From: Triplophysa rosa
Lineage: Eukaryota; Chordata; Actinopteri; Cypriniformes; Nemacheilidae
Length of the DNA stretch: 64,000 nucleotides
Assembly: GCF_024868665.1 (NCBI RefSeq)
Contig: NC_079905.1
Coordinates: forward strand, 6,798,879-6,862,878
Direction: 5' to 3'
Each line of letters opens with the position of its first letter. Position 1 is the stretch's first letter. The notes beneath the pieces were generated by a model that did not search any database, was not told the DNA's origin, and saw nothing but the letters and a program-made list of their open reading frames with translations. The translations under genes were made by a program, and so were the position numbers. Of the stretch, positions 11,978 through 23,924 are shown one piece after another.

Positions 11978-13204
11978 CTATAGGTTCGAGGAACACGGCG
12001 TAGGAAGTAGTGTTTGCTGCTGCTGAGTGGCGTCCGTTTTCACGTGATGGTTGGAGGACGCAGAGCTCGATGAACGGATCTTTGTGTTGGGAAGCTTGTG
12101 GTCTTTCTTCCACTTCATACGGCGGTTCTGAAACCAGATTTTCACCTGACGCTCAGAAAGACACATAGTGTGCGCGATCTCCACTCGTCGACGTCGAGTC
12201 AAATATCGGTTAAAGTGGAACTCTTTCTCAAGCTCAAGAGCCTGCTGGCGTGTGTAGGCGGTGCGAGACCTCTTGGGCACTCCTCCAGAGTAGCTGGCGG
12301 TCACTAAACACACAAACACATAACCAGCCAGGTGTTACTTGCATTCTCCTTTATTTGTGAGATGTCGTCAGATTATTAGGTTCACTCATTAAATATTTAG
12401 AGAACAATTAAAATGACAAGTGCACGACACGATGGACGTTCGTCGTTGTCCGAAAACAGCATTCCTTTCAGACGCAGCATTGACGTAGCCTACTAACTAA
12501 TTTGGCAGCAGTGCAACATTGTGCAAAGCGTATGGAAAATTTAGAGAAATTGTTTGGCGCGAAATTATCGCCAATGAAGTATGTTTCGGGTCATAGGAAT
12601 CCAAAGGCAAATGGCCGGGCGGATCTTCACGAGAAATAATATTTGCGAGAACTCCTAATCACCGGGACTTCATTTCGGGGGTAGTAAATCGTCTAAATGA
12701 GCAATTACTACTGGGTCTTTTCCATACATGCCTTCCGACGAACGCCCTCCACAGGGCTTCTACGGCTTTTATTGCCCATGCAGATTACTTACCAGAATTA
12801 ACATGGACTTTTTTCATCCAGGGATACACCACCGGCTCCTTACCCTTCTGGGCGCCTGGGAGAGCTTCTGACACAAGGCTACAATCCTTGTTTTCAGTAG
12901 AACCAGCACAGCTCTCTGTAGCGAGGTGGGGTCCGTGATTCTGCGGAACGGACTGAGGTTGTGCGTGATGACGGTCTGTAAACTCGTTGATGCCGTTGGT
13001 TGTCACATTACCGTAATCGTAGCTCGGCTCCTGGTAGTTTGATCGCGGGAATGATGCCTCCTCGTGATGGGGGAAGCCCGAGTCTTTCGGCCGCTCATAA
13101 TAATCGGAGGGCATGGGCATGTATCCGTTCTGCTGATATTCTTCGCAGGGCGGGAAAGAAGGTTCGATGTAATTCGAATTGATCAAGTAGGAACTCATGA
13201 TCAT
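11978..13204 (-). CDS. hoxa4a: Homeobox protein Hox-A4a, two exons
   Basis: Nuclear transcription factor of group 4. Exon 1 is 12793-13204 and exon 2 is 11978-12303; the joined frame is 245 aa. The start [15 protein letters not shown] matches the group-4 N-terminus, with an alternative ATG two codons downstream (13198). The hexapeptide YPWMKK is near residues 127-132 and the homeodomain near 147-206, followed by the group-4 DHKLPNTK. The 489 bp phase-1 intron has donor TCTG|GTAAGT and acceptor TTTAG|TGACC. The open frame extends further upstream to 13513, but family alignment places the start at 13204. E-box and CCAAT sit about 100 bp upstream. Confidence 0.97.
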
Positions 13205-13303
13205 TAATTTGTAAAGTGCAACAATTCTAATTTTTATCGTGCTGTCGTTTTTCTGATCTCTCCAAAACCCACCTACTCCCCTGTCAAATGTACAAAGTTG
13301 GTC

Positions 13304-13328
13304 GGTCACGTGAGGAATGCGACCAATC
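13304..13328 (-). promoter_or_regulatory. hoxa4a proximal promoter: E-box and CCAAT
   Basis: GGTCACGTGA at 13304-13313 and CCAAT at 13323-13327, about 100-120 bp upstream of the hoxa4a start. This repeats the arrangement seen at other Hox genes in the window. Confidence 0.55.
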
Positions 13329-13916
13329 AGCGCCTCCTGTGGGCATCGTGTAAACAAGCACCAATAGCAGGTCGGCCGACAGTACAACGAAAATGTGTTC
13401 GGGCGGTCTATGCGTCTGTTTTTATATTCAAAATATAACCGAAAACAATTCAATTTAGCAACTATTCCTAAAGAGAAAGACGAAAAGCCAGCTGAACGTA
13501 TGTTATAATGCATGACATACAGTGAAAAACAATGAGTGCACCAGAAGACGTAATTTCAGTGATAATGCCCTTTCTGATGACAAATCTACTAAAAATGTCT
13601 TTTGTTTTGTACCACGACTTGCACTTTTGTTCTCTACAGGGACGTTCCAGTTTCTATAGGCTCCACAAAAGAACCTTCATTAAGGCCCACCATTACTTTG
13701 TAAATGAAACTGAATCAGTATAGCCAACTGAATAAGTATGCACCTGTTAATAGAAAGCACAAAGACTATTTTCAAATAGTCAATCGTCAAACATCAACTC
13801 ATTTTACACGTCTTTGGTAACATTTAAACACAATTAACAGACTTGCCTCTCTAGGTTAAATCATGCGTATTTCGCCGCTAAACGAACTACGAAAACAGAT
13901 AATTTGCTGATGTTAA

Positions 13917-13998
13917 GTCACGAACAACGAAAGTATGTGTGAAATGTTTGGGCGAGCAGTCACGAACAACGAAAGTAAGTTTGAAATGTTTGGGTGTT
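13917..13998. repeat. Direct tandem repeat, 42 bp x 2
   Basis: Two adjacent near-identical copies, 13917-13958 and 13959-13998, each beginning GTCACGAACAACGAAAGTA and ending near GAAATGTTTGGG. They lie about 0.7 kb upstream of hoxa4a. They differ by a few substitutions. Confidence 0.85.
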
Positions 13999-16900
13999 TT
14001 TTCGATTTCATAATTTGACATAGTTTGTGTTTGTCCATTAAAAATCTCACCTAACCACACTGTTATTTTTTTTCAGGTAATCTTAAAATGTGTTTGATTG
14101 CATCTGAAATTACTTTTTGTCCAAGTTAAAAATATTGGTAAATATATATTTTTTAAGTCATTAGGTTCCATCAATAAAAGTCATTTCGGCTTGTTAGCAC
14201 TTTTTAAACTGTCTTCAGTTAAAAAGTATATTTAATAAGAAATGTATATTCTCATTCCTTATGGCATTTGGGCAGAACGACTAAGTAATTGTAGTAATTC
14301 ATCTTATTTGTCATATTTTATAGTTTTGGTCTGCATGAGCACAACAAATATGAACTGGACATCTCTGAAATGTTCCTCATCAATGTAAGGTTGCCCCATC
14401 TCAATTGTGAATGTGCCTGTATAACCACTAACAATTTGTAGCTGTAGGCTATTTTATCTAACCGTTAAAATTAACTTCGTGGCAACCTCATGTAAGTAAT
14501 TTTAAATATTTGTTTTACTTGACGATAGTTTTAGTTGATCTATTTTTACTTGACAAAATGTTGCAAAAATATTCATGTTTTGTATTACAACAAGCGAAAC
14601 TATTCATAATTATTAAAATAATCATTTATTTCTTTAAAACTCTATAAATCACAGAAAACTTAAAACCAGTTATCATTGTTTAATTATTTAAATAATTTAA
14701 TCATATTCCGTATACTTGACTCAAGATTTACTGTTCAAACGGGTAATAGAAAAATAAATGAAAAAGGCCTACCTTGTATGAGGTTGTGAGCATAATAACA
14801 TCCCTGACCTTGAAGGTGATATGCCAGGGTGTCTGGTCAGATGAACAAAAATAATGACACCGTCCTTCTGCGACAGGTAGTTTCCAACACTCATGTAAGG
14901 TTTCATTTTCTTTAATATTTCCGTAAAGTGGTGTAATGGCCACCCTTGAAAACTCTTATACTAGAGCTTCACGTATTCTTGTTAACTTAACTCTGAAAGC
15001 CACGTGCGGTCTCACCGCTTCAGAGCCTCTTTAACTTCCTTCTTTAATAGCTACACAGAGATAACTTCGGTCTGACCTCTCAGTCAGTGACCATTTCGCT
15101 TCTTATTAATCTTGTTCATTGACAGTCTTTGTTAAACAACAAGGCGTGCCCTCTGAAAAGGTGACATTTTCATATTTGTTAGACGCAGTGACCTTGCGTT
15201 TACCCCGGCCTTGGACTTCGTTTCTCCCTGGTCCCCTAACCCCTCGGGGAACTATAATGGGTCCTTTCGGAGGTCGGTGAACCCCCCCAAAAAACAAAAA
15301 ATATGCCGTTAGTGTAATCGTGTATAGTAAAGTCCATTGGTAAACTGCTGACTTTCCCCTTCAAAATGTCACCTAACAAATACCATATTTTTATGATATT
15401 ATTAGTGTTTTTGTTTTGTGCACCTCTTTGTACATTAACAACATCAGGAATGACCGTATTGGTTTAACCTGTAGTAATCACCGGAAAGCTAGTTTTTTGA
15501 GTCCTAGCCTATATATAAAAATGATATCATGACGTCTTTTTTCATTATATATTTAACTGTTTTTGAAGTAGAAAACAATGCCGAAAAAGTCAAACAAGCA
15601 CTCTTCAACATATTAAAAACAAGTACAAATTACCTATGACGAAATCATTAAAGACAATAAGATTATGTAGGTCTATAAAACTTCCAATAAATAAATTTAG
15701 GTGTTTTTTATAAATTATAAGCTTTTAATAAACCAACAACCTTTTATTACCTTTTTGAAGTCAGTTGCTAGGTTGCACAGCGACACATGTTGTCAAAGAA
15801 GGTAAAACCTGAGGGATATTTAGTTTTGCCTAATTTAAAGAGGTAACCCATTATTAATGGTGCAAAATAAAGATAAGATACGGAAATACTTTTTGAAATA
15901 AAGTTTGGTCAACAGACAACTAATAAACTGTTTGAAATTAAATTTAACCCTACCTGACAACCAACCTGAGGTTTATAAAAATCCTTTGTTTTTTTGTTGA
16001 AATTGTTTTCATTAGTTAAGTATAATTTTGATATAACCCAGAGTGAGTTTTACAACAACTCTGAGTGACAACTGGCCCCGATTTCCCCAGTAAACAGGAA
16101 TATAAGGTTTTCGCAAATGATATAGCATCTTCTCTAAAACTGTGACGCCGCAGTAAATTGAAATTGTCTGTATTAACAATAAACGTGGATGGCTTCACAA
16201 GTTATATAAATGCAGACGATACAGCCTTGTTGATATTCTCTTTTATAATCTGCATTTAGCTATTAATGTATTTTTTAGATTATTAGTCATTCAAATTCTA
16301 CAGTGTTGTTCCAACTCAGAATGATAAATGCATCTTCATAATAAATCTTATCTAACAGCTAAATTAATAATTGCTAACGTTCTTATTGTAAAATATCAAG
16401 GTGTCCCTTATAGGTAGCCGAGATCGACTTTGACACCAATGATCTCTTTTTTAAAAATGTCCTTTACAGAGATTGATATTTGAAGGTTTCTCTTCAAACA
16501 TACGACGAATATATGTCAGAAATATACGTAGCCAAAGGAATAAGGTAAAATATGTGCCCTTACTGTGATTCGTTACTAAATTACAACATATTTAAAATAA
16601 TGACTTTGTACAAAATAAAATTATTTATAAGTCAATGGTGCGTAAAATCTGCGTCATGGCCTTGATTTTTGTATTCGCCAGTAAAGAATGCTACCTTTGA
16701 GAATCTCTAAAATAATGTTATTTCAAACACCAGTCTTTTCCATTCATCATTCTTTATTCCTTTCGTTACATGAACCTAACGAATGTTTAAATTTTAGGAT
16801 GGAAGACAAACGTTTTCCATTGTAAAGAACGCAAAGCTTTTGAACTGTGGGAACAAAGAAATGTTCATTGCGGAAAGATTATCCATCCTAAATGCAAATG

Positions 16901-17015
16901 TCCCGTCGAACTTTTGGTAATCAAATGCGATTTATTCAAAAGGAAATTCACGAATCAAACCCCTTAATAAAACCTGAATACTCAATCTTTGGCTTTAGAG
17001 GCGCAGGAGTCTCTT
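13999..17015. other. hoxa4a-hoxa5a spacer, proximal part
   Basis: Largely AT-rich non-coding DNA. A denser patch at about 14770-15290 contains several TGACCT/TGACCA half-sites (around 14810, 15076, 15093 and 15189) but none in a classical DR5 spacing that I can see. No mir-10 hairpin was found in this interval. Confidence 0.4.
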
Positions 17016-17048
17016 GGGGATGCTAACCCAGGGTCACCCAGCTCACAG

Positions 17049-17065
17049 AGTTCACTGCGAGGTTA
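17049..17065 (+). promoter_or_regulatory. Candidate DR5 retinoic acid response element
   Basis: AGTTCA (17049-17054), five bases, then AGGTTA (17060-17065) form a direct repeat with 5-base spacing, the classical RAR/RXR arrangement. A further GGGTCA half-site is about 17 bases upstream. The position between the group-4 and group-5 genes resembles that of the known DE-RARE between Hoxb4 and Hoxb5. The second half-site is one base off consensus. Confidence 0.45.
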
Positions 17066-17609
17066 GACCAGAACTCACGGGATTCACAGCTATTCCATCT
17101 TTTGTGCCATTATAAAAGTGGCATTGCGCTCTACAAGAACAGATGACAGCTACGTGTTCTGCTGTAAACTTTTGACCCCAACCCTCCCCCTACCTATACA
17201 ATCTCACTCACTCTCTCAAACTAACAAGTACAAATAAACAGATGGACACAAATAAGCATTCGAGCTCATCAATTGGTTCTGTCTTCCTTTGCTAATCTTT
17301 CATTTATGATGAACAGAAATATTGGGTCAAAAATATTGGTCTATTTATGCCATCAATTTCGTTCTAGTGAGATCCGCTTCCAAATTTGTAAACAATTTTT
17401 ATTTTACCAAGAGCCTTTGCAATTAAAGTTGTATGTGGGTGTTATTTATCTTTATCTTATTTTATTCTAAAGAGAAAGAGGCGCCAATACGAGTGACACT
17501 GAACTTGGCCAAAAGCGAGCTCTGCTGGTGGTTTGCGGCGTGTGCACAATTCATCTTCCTGCCGCCGCTGACCTCGCGGTGAACCAGGAGCGAAGACATT
17601 TTTCTTTAG

Positions 17610-17616
<7 letters not shown>

Positions 17617-17650
<34 letters not shown>
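17617..17650. repeat. (CT)n microsatellite
   Basis: Seventeen uninterrupted CT units, preceded and followed by imperfect CT-rich sequence. Confidence 0.98.
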
Positions 17651-17655
<5 letters not shown>

Positions 17656-18099
17656 CGATGTCTGTCGAATTCTGCCTATCTCCCACTTGCTCTCACACTT
17701 CACTTTAAGTATGCGGAAGTTATAACGCCTCTTCCCCAACTTAGAAACGAATAGAAATCGGAATATTGTTTATTTAACTTATATACGGTGTTAATGAAAC
17801 CATTTTTTGCTTCTTGTATGCCAACGTATAACGTCTGCGTAAGCATTTCATTTTGTTGCGTTATCCATACTCAAAGTTACTTTCCTTACACAAGAAATAC
17901 AACATTTTACCTATAGAATCTCCTAGAACAAAACGTATAAAGTGCAGTAACTAATTTTACGGCTATCCTCATAGGGCACATTTTGTATTTATGCAGCCTA
18001 TCTGTGTTCAAAACTTTGAAAATATTTGCGATATGAGGAAAAAGTGTGAAAATGCATCAAGCATGAAGTGTTTATTTACCGATAAAGGAAAAATTTGCA

Positions 18100-18800
18100 T
18101 ATATGTCTCTATATCCAATGGATTTAAATTTACAGTATAGGAAGCAATTACAGTCAGATGCAATCCCCCTACCACTCATCTGCCGGACAAGCAGCTTCTC
18201 ACAGCACAAACTTTCATTAACGCAATAGGAACTGACCGCATTTATGATCTACTTATTGTTTTACTAAGGGTCAGAAGAAATTTATTTTTTTAACAGCAGC
18301 GAAAAACTGAAATAACTTAAACTCACCATGAGCTGACCCTCGTCCACCTAAGTGAGCCCGGTAGTTATATTTCCAGTCCATGGCAATCGGTATGCCAGAA
18401 GCAGTTGGATGAAGTCAAGGAACACCTCTACGGTCTGCAGAGAAAGAGTCAACGAAGCTCCACGTCAGTGCGATTAAACATTATATGCGATATAGTGTCG
18501 ACTCCCAAAACCATAAAAATCGACTTTAATTGCCATCACGTGACGTATTTTATGGCCAGTGAACCTATCTGGCTGGAACAGGGTGTTTTTTACGATCTAC
18601 TTCATGGACCGAACCTCTATTTATCTTACCCGCCAATGTCACGGAGGCAGAATGGTACAGGGTTCAGCAAAGTTTGTCGCTTAAAACTGCAGTTTTCCAG
18701 AGAAGAACGAGTTCGAGACAATATGGGCGTGGATGCACTCATGTTAAAAAAGGTTGGCAGGGGGACCAAAAGCGCCCCTTGCACAGCGGGTGAGTAAAAT
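18100..18800 (-). promoter_or_regulatory. Orphan E-box block downstream of hoxa5a
   Basis: A dense block with a CACGTGAC at 18537-18544, flanked by CATAAAAATCG and TTTTATGGCC motifs of the CDX/Hox type. No Hox exon follows on the minus strand before hoxa4a, about 5 kb away. It might be a distal hoxa4a promoter or an enhancer. A 130-codon plus-strand ORF (18405-18797) spans it but has no recognised domain and is probably fortuitous. Confidence 0.35.
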
Positions 18801-19095
18801 GGCACTTAGTGCGTCTCGTACCTGTTGAACTGCCACAGATTATAAAATACTAACTTTTACAAAAAGGAAAATAAATCCAGAAAATAAATTTTCCAAATCA
18901 CCTAAAAAAAATTCACTACGCATTTATTTAGGCCTATATTTTGCTAATGCAAACTGTTTTTTTATTTTGTATTGACACTCGAATTTTTAAAACAATTACG
19001 TTTACGTTATTTTGAAGTTTTATAGATCCTTTCCCTGCAAAAAACTGTGAAGGGAAAAATGACACAACATTAAGATCTAATATTCAAGTAAAAAG

Positions 19096-19779
19096 TTTAT
19101 TGTCATAACCATTACTCCCAGTTATCATTCAAAATTCACAAGACAAAATATATAGACTTAGTCTCTAACATTTTAACACTTAAAACACACTTCCACGCAT
19201 TCAGGTAGACCAATAAGGACATAACTTACAAAAATGCGGACAAGTCTGAACGAAACGACTTTATCAATACCACAGTGACAGTGCAGCAAGATCAAAAACA
19301 GGTACTAGCCTACTTTAAGCTTGACAAAATAATGACACACTTGAAAATTTTATATCGAATTAAAATAAATATATTAAATACATGAATGTATATTTACAAA
19401 CAATAAGACATCAAGACGTCTCTAAGTTCTGCTTAAGCAGCCAAACGTAACAGTTTTAGTTTAGTGTAACCAACACATCCGAATATTTAGTCAAAAATTA
19501 TATTATTTTACACCTTCATGGGCTTTCGACAATGCAAAGATCCGCCCACATATATGCAACACTGAAAACACACAGAGGAAATGTTTTTGTTTTTCTGGCC
19601 ATTAGTTTTACTGGTCATGAGCCTGTAAATCCCCTGAAAAGTATTTTGCGAAATGGGAAAAACCCATAACATTCTGTCCCTATGTTATACAGAACACACA
19701 CGTATAGGAAACAGGCGCACACATACACTCATGTCTTAACACTTAAACATATAGTTACATATACATTATGTACACATTC
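19096..19779 (-). other. Probable hoxa5a 3' UTR with poly(A) signal
   Basis: A minus-strand AATAAA at 19096-19101 lies about 680 bases beyond the hoxa5a stop codon. The intervening AT-rich DNA is a plausible 3' UTR. The signal is the canonical hexamer; use is inferred. Confidence 0.4.
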
Positions 19780-20990
19780 TCAGGGCCGGTAACCGCCTCC
19801 TGCGGCCGCCATGCTCATGCTTTTCAATTTGTTGTCCTTTTTCCATTTCATTCTGCGGTTTTGAAACCATATTTTGATCTGTCTCTCTGACAGACAGAGC
19901 GTGTGCGCGATCTCTATTCGCCGGCGTCGTGTCAGGTACCGATTGAAGTGGAACTCCTTCTCCAGTTCCAGCGTCTGGTACCGTGTGTAGGCTGTCCTCG
20001 GCCTTTTACCCTCCGGTCCGACCAAACTGTCTGTCATACATAAAAATGTGATATTGCCATCATTAAATTATTATTGACTAGTGCATTATACAACATGACA
20101 TGCGAATGCTCAATGAAAGCATGCGAATGCTCAATGAAAGAAACAAATTTAGCCTGGGTAGGCAATCACCTAAAAATGTGGTTATTTAGTCAATATAAAT
20201 TATAAATCCGTATCAACAGAAAACAATAAAAAATACAATTAGTTTAGTTTATTCTTTTTTGGCATAAAAACTATTATACAATTATTAGAGACACGTGGAA
20301 TAATGTTAGAAGTCTAAAACACCAAAAGGTTAAACCAAATTAAAATCAAGACTTCCCCAACTCATGTAAATAGAACAGTTTAATCTAACACTTAGACATA
20401 TACGAAAAAACGAATGTTTCAAGGTTACCATGACTTATGTGAAGTTTTCGCATCCATGGGTAAATTTGTGGCTGCGACCCATCAGATACATTCAGTGAGG
20501 CTGCCTGCGCACTTTCTTCTGGATTTTCTTCCTCCACGGTGTGGGACGCTTTAGAGACGTTTTGACGACTGAGAGTACGCCCGACACTGTGGGTTGCTGA
20601 GCCAGTGATGTTCGGTAGTGATGTTTTTAGGGAGCGGTGTGAGGGCTCGCTGACAGGAGAGTTGGCTAAGGACGAGCACGGGAGAGGGTCAGAGGAAGGC
20701 GACGTGGACGCAGCGCTGTCCGTGGTAACCGGTTGATTGTACCGGACAGGCGTCGCAGTTGGATTGTCCGTGTAGCTTTGAGCTTGCTCACCAGATGAGA
20801 GAAAGTGTCCGGTGCTAGACTCCCTGGTGCTAAGATCCATTCCATTATATCCATATCCATACCTGCCCGAATGCATGCCCGAAGAATCTCTGTATTGGCT
20901 ACTAGAACTGTGATCTCCATAGTTATGTAAGGGGTAGTCCGCACCATTTGGATAGCGACCGCAAAATGAGTTCACAAAATAAGAGCTCAT
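19780..20990 (-). CDS. hoxa5a: Homeobox protein Hox-A5a, two exons
   Basis: Nuclear transcription factor of group 5. Exon 1 is 20429-20990 and exon 2 is 19780-20030, giving 270 aa. The N-terminus [16 protein letters not shown] is diagnostic. The hexapeptide [12 protein letters not shown] ends exon 1 and the homeodomain is near residues 196-255, with [20 protein letters not shown] and recognition helix [16 protein letters not shown]. The 398 bp phase-1 intron has donor CATG|GTAACC and acceptor GACAG|ACAGT, which restores HISHD. The conserved short C-terminal tail is present. The exon 1 frame reads past the donor for 15 codons before a stop. Confidence 0.97.
20099..20140. repeat. Direct tandem repeat, 21 bp x 2, in the hoxa5a intron
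   Basis: Two exact copies of a 21-base unit (20099-20119 and 20120-20140) beginning CATGCGAATGCTCAATG. A likely recent slippage duplication. Confidence 0.95.
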
Positions 20991-21191
20991 TGGTTGACAA
21001 TAATTACCTTAATTATTTTAGCTACTCAAGTACAGTTGTGGAGAGAACAATACTGTGCGTGTTTGATTTGTGTATCTTGTTGGTTTTGAGCTTCTATTGC
21101 ACCCTTGCACAATTTATGATGAATTATGGAAATGAGTAAGACAGACTTAATGCTTTCTACGTAGGCTTCCAAATATGGGGTACGGCTTAAA

Positions 21192-21199
21192 GTCACGTG
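21192..21199 (-). promoter_or_regulatory. hoxa5a upstream E-box
   Basis: GTCACGTG about 205 bp upstream of the hoxa5a start codon. It is the most distant of the gene-associated copies in the window and I see no CCAAT next to it. Confidence 0.45.
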
Positions 21200-22780
21200 T
21201 TTTTGTTGACCAGTCGTAAATCCTATTCTGTGACCTCCAGCGGTAAACTCGCGCGTAAGCAGGAAATCAGTGTGGAACTGTTTGGAGACGTGAACGCGCA
21301 ACGAGAGTTTCACCGAACTAGATGTTGTAGGTTCTTTAAAAGGTTGTAGTCGCGCGCCACCCTCTGGTAAAATGTGGCACTACTACCCTAATCTATCAGA
21401 CTCGAAGCAAGCACACGGCGGGGTCATTCAGAGGGTAACGATTCTGCGGTAGAAAAATAGGATCTGCTGAAACAATGCGCCGCGTTCTGCACACAAAGCA
21501 CGTACACCAGAACGTTCACAGAATTCGGAAGATTTTAAAACGCAACGATAATTCTAAGGTTTTAGATACATACAGTCTTCACCAGTTACAAAAAAAATTC
21601 AGAATATTGTCTAAATGTAAAGGCTAATCTTGATTTGAAAAATTTAGTTTGATTTTTTTTTTTTAAATAGAAAAAAAAGCACGATATTAATGCTATTTAA
21701 GCCCACTCCTTCTTATTAAAAACAAGAAAAAATGTATAAGGCTTACTGGCATTTTAGTTTTGAATTGCCTTCATATTTTAATAAAAAGGCTGATTATCTA
21801 AATATCATATTAATACACCAGCAATATGCTAGTATAATTATGATCGCCTTTGTTGCAACCCAAATTCTCTTGCATTGGATAAATGACTTCTCTTCAGCAA
21901 TATGTTCAGCTGAATTCATATTTTCTTTCTATTTCTGAAGGTCATAAATTTAAAGACTATGTAAACAGTAAGGGCAAAAACAATCTTCTTTTGTAGTTTT
22001 TATAACAATATTTGATTTGCCCGTTTTTTAGAGGTATGGTTTCTTGGGTTAGGAAACCTCCAGGAGATGAAAAGAGCTATGGAAGTGTCAAGGAAGTAGC
22101 TTGGTCGTGCACATTTGAATGTCAACTCTTGTAGCCTATGAAGTTTAAATTTACAGGCCTACTACATGAGAGTCGGTAACTCTTAATAGTCTGCTCACAC
22201 GAAAAAAAATATAGACTCAATTCCGAATTCACATATTTGTTGTTTTAAGGTACTGTCATACACGTTCATTCTTCCTGTTGATTCTGTATACTTGAGCTTT
22301 AACATTTCCGTCAGCATTTCCTTCCAAAGCCATAACATTTTCTATTTTCAGTCATGTTTAATAGCTTTCAGCGCCACCACAATACAATATACACAAACAC
22401 ATGTATCGTACACTAATTTAACATACACACATATAACATAACATTTTCTTGTTTTACCTGTTTGAGTACTTCTTGGTATTTTACAGTTATCATGACGATG
22501 CACTTTTCTTGACATTTTCTACAGTTCAACGATGTTGCAAAATTAAACCAAAAATATTATATTATAATGGAAACTCACCTCTATAAGTTATAAAACTAGA
22601 AAAACGACGTTATATAAAGTGAAAAAAAACAAGCAGTTAATTTTACTAAAAAGGTACTACGGCCTCAATAAACATTATGGTTTTAGGTTAGAATCCACAA
22701 CCAATTTAACAAGTCAAGTTAAAGCCCTACTGATGAACAGCGTGAACTTTGTGGCATTTGAGCAGTACAAAGAGATCTAT
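21200..22780. other. hoxa5a-hoxa9a spacer, proximal part
   Basis: Non-coding. The first 300 bases are moderately GC-rich and may belong to the hoxa5a promoter region. The rest is AT-rich. I searched both strands by eye for a group-6 or group-7 homeobox and saw none. Confidence 0.45.
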
Positions 22781-22835
22781 TTACATTTAAATGTATTCAT
22801 TTGGCAGACGCTTTTATCCAAAACGACTTACAAGT
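22781..22835 (-). mobile_element. SINE tail fragment
   Basis: Plus-strand ATTTGGCAGACGCTTTTATC followed by CAAAACGACTTACA is the well-known conserved 3' region of several fish SINEs, and matches the tail of the copy at 7638-7745. Only the tail is recognisable here. Confidence 0.6.
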
Positions 22836-23655
22836 AGGAGAGCGTATACAAAATATTTAAACAAAAACGTTTAAGAAACCTGTCATCTATTTTAAACGCT
22901 TCACATTTAAGTCAACCTGAAAACAATTCTTTGTACAATGCTATGAAACACCTCTGCATAGACATTGTCGTTTCACGTCATATTGCAACATCTATTATCT
23001 TGAGCGGTTGCCTTGCTTTGAACAAGTAAACAAATGGTATAGTCAATCGGCCTGTAATGTGAAAGATCGCCACCTAGCGGCGATTTTAGGATATAACACT
23101 TTTCCTTGTCAGACATACAATGTAGGTTAAAGATTATATTGTATACCAGCTTTTAATTAAATAAGACCCCAAACACTATAAAAAATACAGCTGTTACTCT
23201 GAATTGCTCCATTCTGAAAACTTTTCTAAAAGAAGCACCACCAAAGCTCTTGCGATGCAGTTAAATCATACAATGATGTTAGAAGACATTAACCAAACTG
23301 CACTGTAAATCCACTCTACATTCAATATAAACGCACAAAAGTGGAATTAGTTCTCACATCGCTTATTTAAATCGTGTCCAATATTTGACGCGTAAAATGT
23401 GGAAAAACAAAGCGTTATTAGGCTAACGTTACATAAAACGACAGAGTTGCAGCTGTCCTGTTGTTTTTACTGCAGTATATCTTGTGAAACACAAACAACA
23501 ATAAATAGCAACAACAGCGGCAAAAACACCAACACCAAGGACACCAGACGGAAAAACAACAACATGAGATTATTAAAAACAAAAACAATCCTCTAGAATT
23601 TCAGTTATACCACAAACAGTTAACATATAACCTTAGATTTATTAGTACAAAAAAA
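22836..23655. other. AT-rich spacer
   Basis: No gene or repeat that I can support. A few short open frames are present without recognisable domains. Confidence 0.45.
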
Positions 23656-23762
23656 CACCGAGTCCTTACCGTTCAATGTGTCTGCCTTAGATAATCGCTC
23701 TATCCAGCCATTGCGCCACAGACGGGATAAACAATCCTCTCTTTTCTCTGCAATGTCCATGT
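23656..23762 (-). other. Short ORF with strong splice donor, overlapping tRNA-Arg-like sequence
   Basis: On the minus strand an ATG at 23760 opens a 30-codon frame (begins MDIAEKRED) that runs into a strong donor AACG|GTAAGG, exon end 23670, in phase 1 like the Hox introns here. The ATG lies about 170 bp downstream of the orphan E-box at 23933, the spacing seen at real Hox genes. It does not resemble any Hox N-terminus. TCTGTGGCGCAATGG at 23708-23722 matches the start of a tRNA-Arg, so this may instead be a tRNA-derived fragment. Unresolved. Confidence 0.25.
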
Positions 23763-23924
23763 TGAATATCACCACAGGATTAAACAATACAACATATAAA
23801 GAAATGAAAAGATTATATGGAATGACGTTGCTTAAAGAATCTTAGACAATGCAGGATCAGGAGAAGAATGCAGCTCTATTTTGGGCTGGGATGGATACAC
23901 ATAAAAAGTTCACGTTCATGTGGC

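Noticed and set aside
13205..13513. Upstream extension of the hoxa4a frame to 13513
   Set aside because: The extra residues have no family similarity and include the promoter E-box and CCAAT; the family start is at 13204.
18405..18797. 130-codon plus-strand ORF
   Set aside because: No recognisable domain, no splice context and antisense to the cluster; it overlaps a regulatory-looking block.
13205..19779. mir-10 hairpin in the Hox4-Hox5 interval
   Set aside because: Searched by eye for the mature sequence on both strands; not found, as expected for HoxA clusters.
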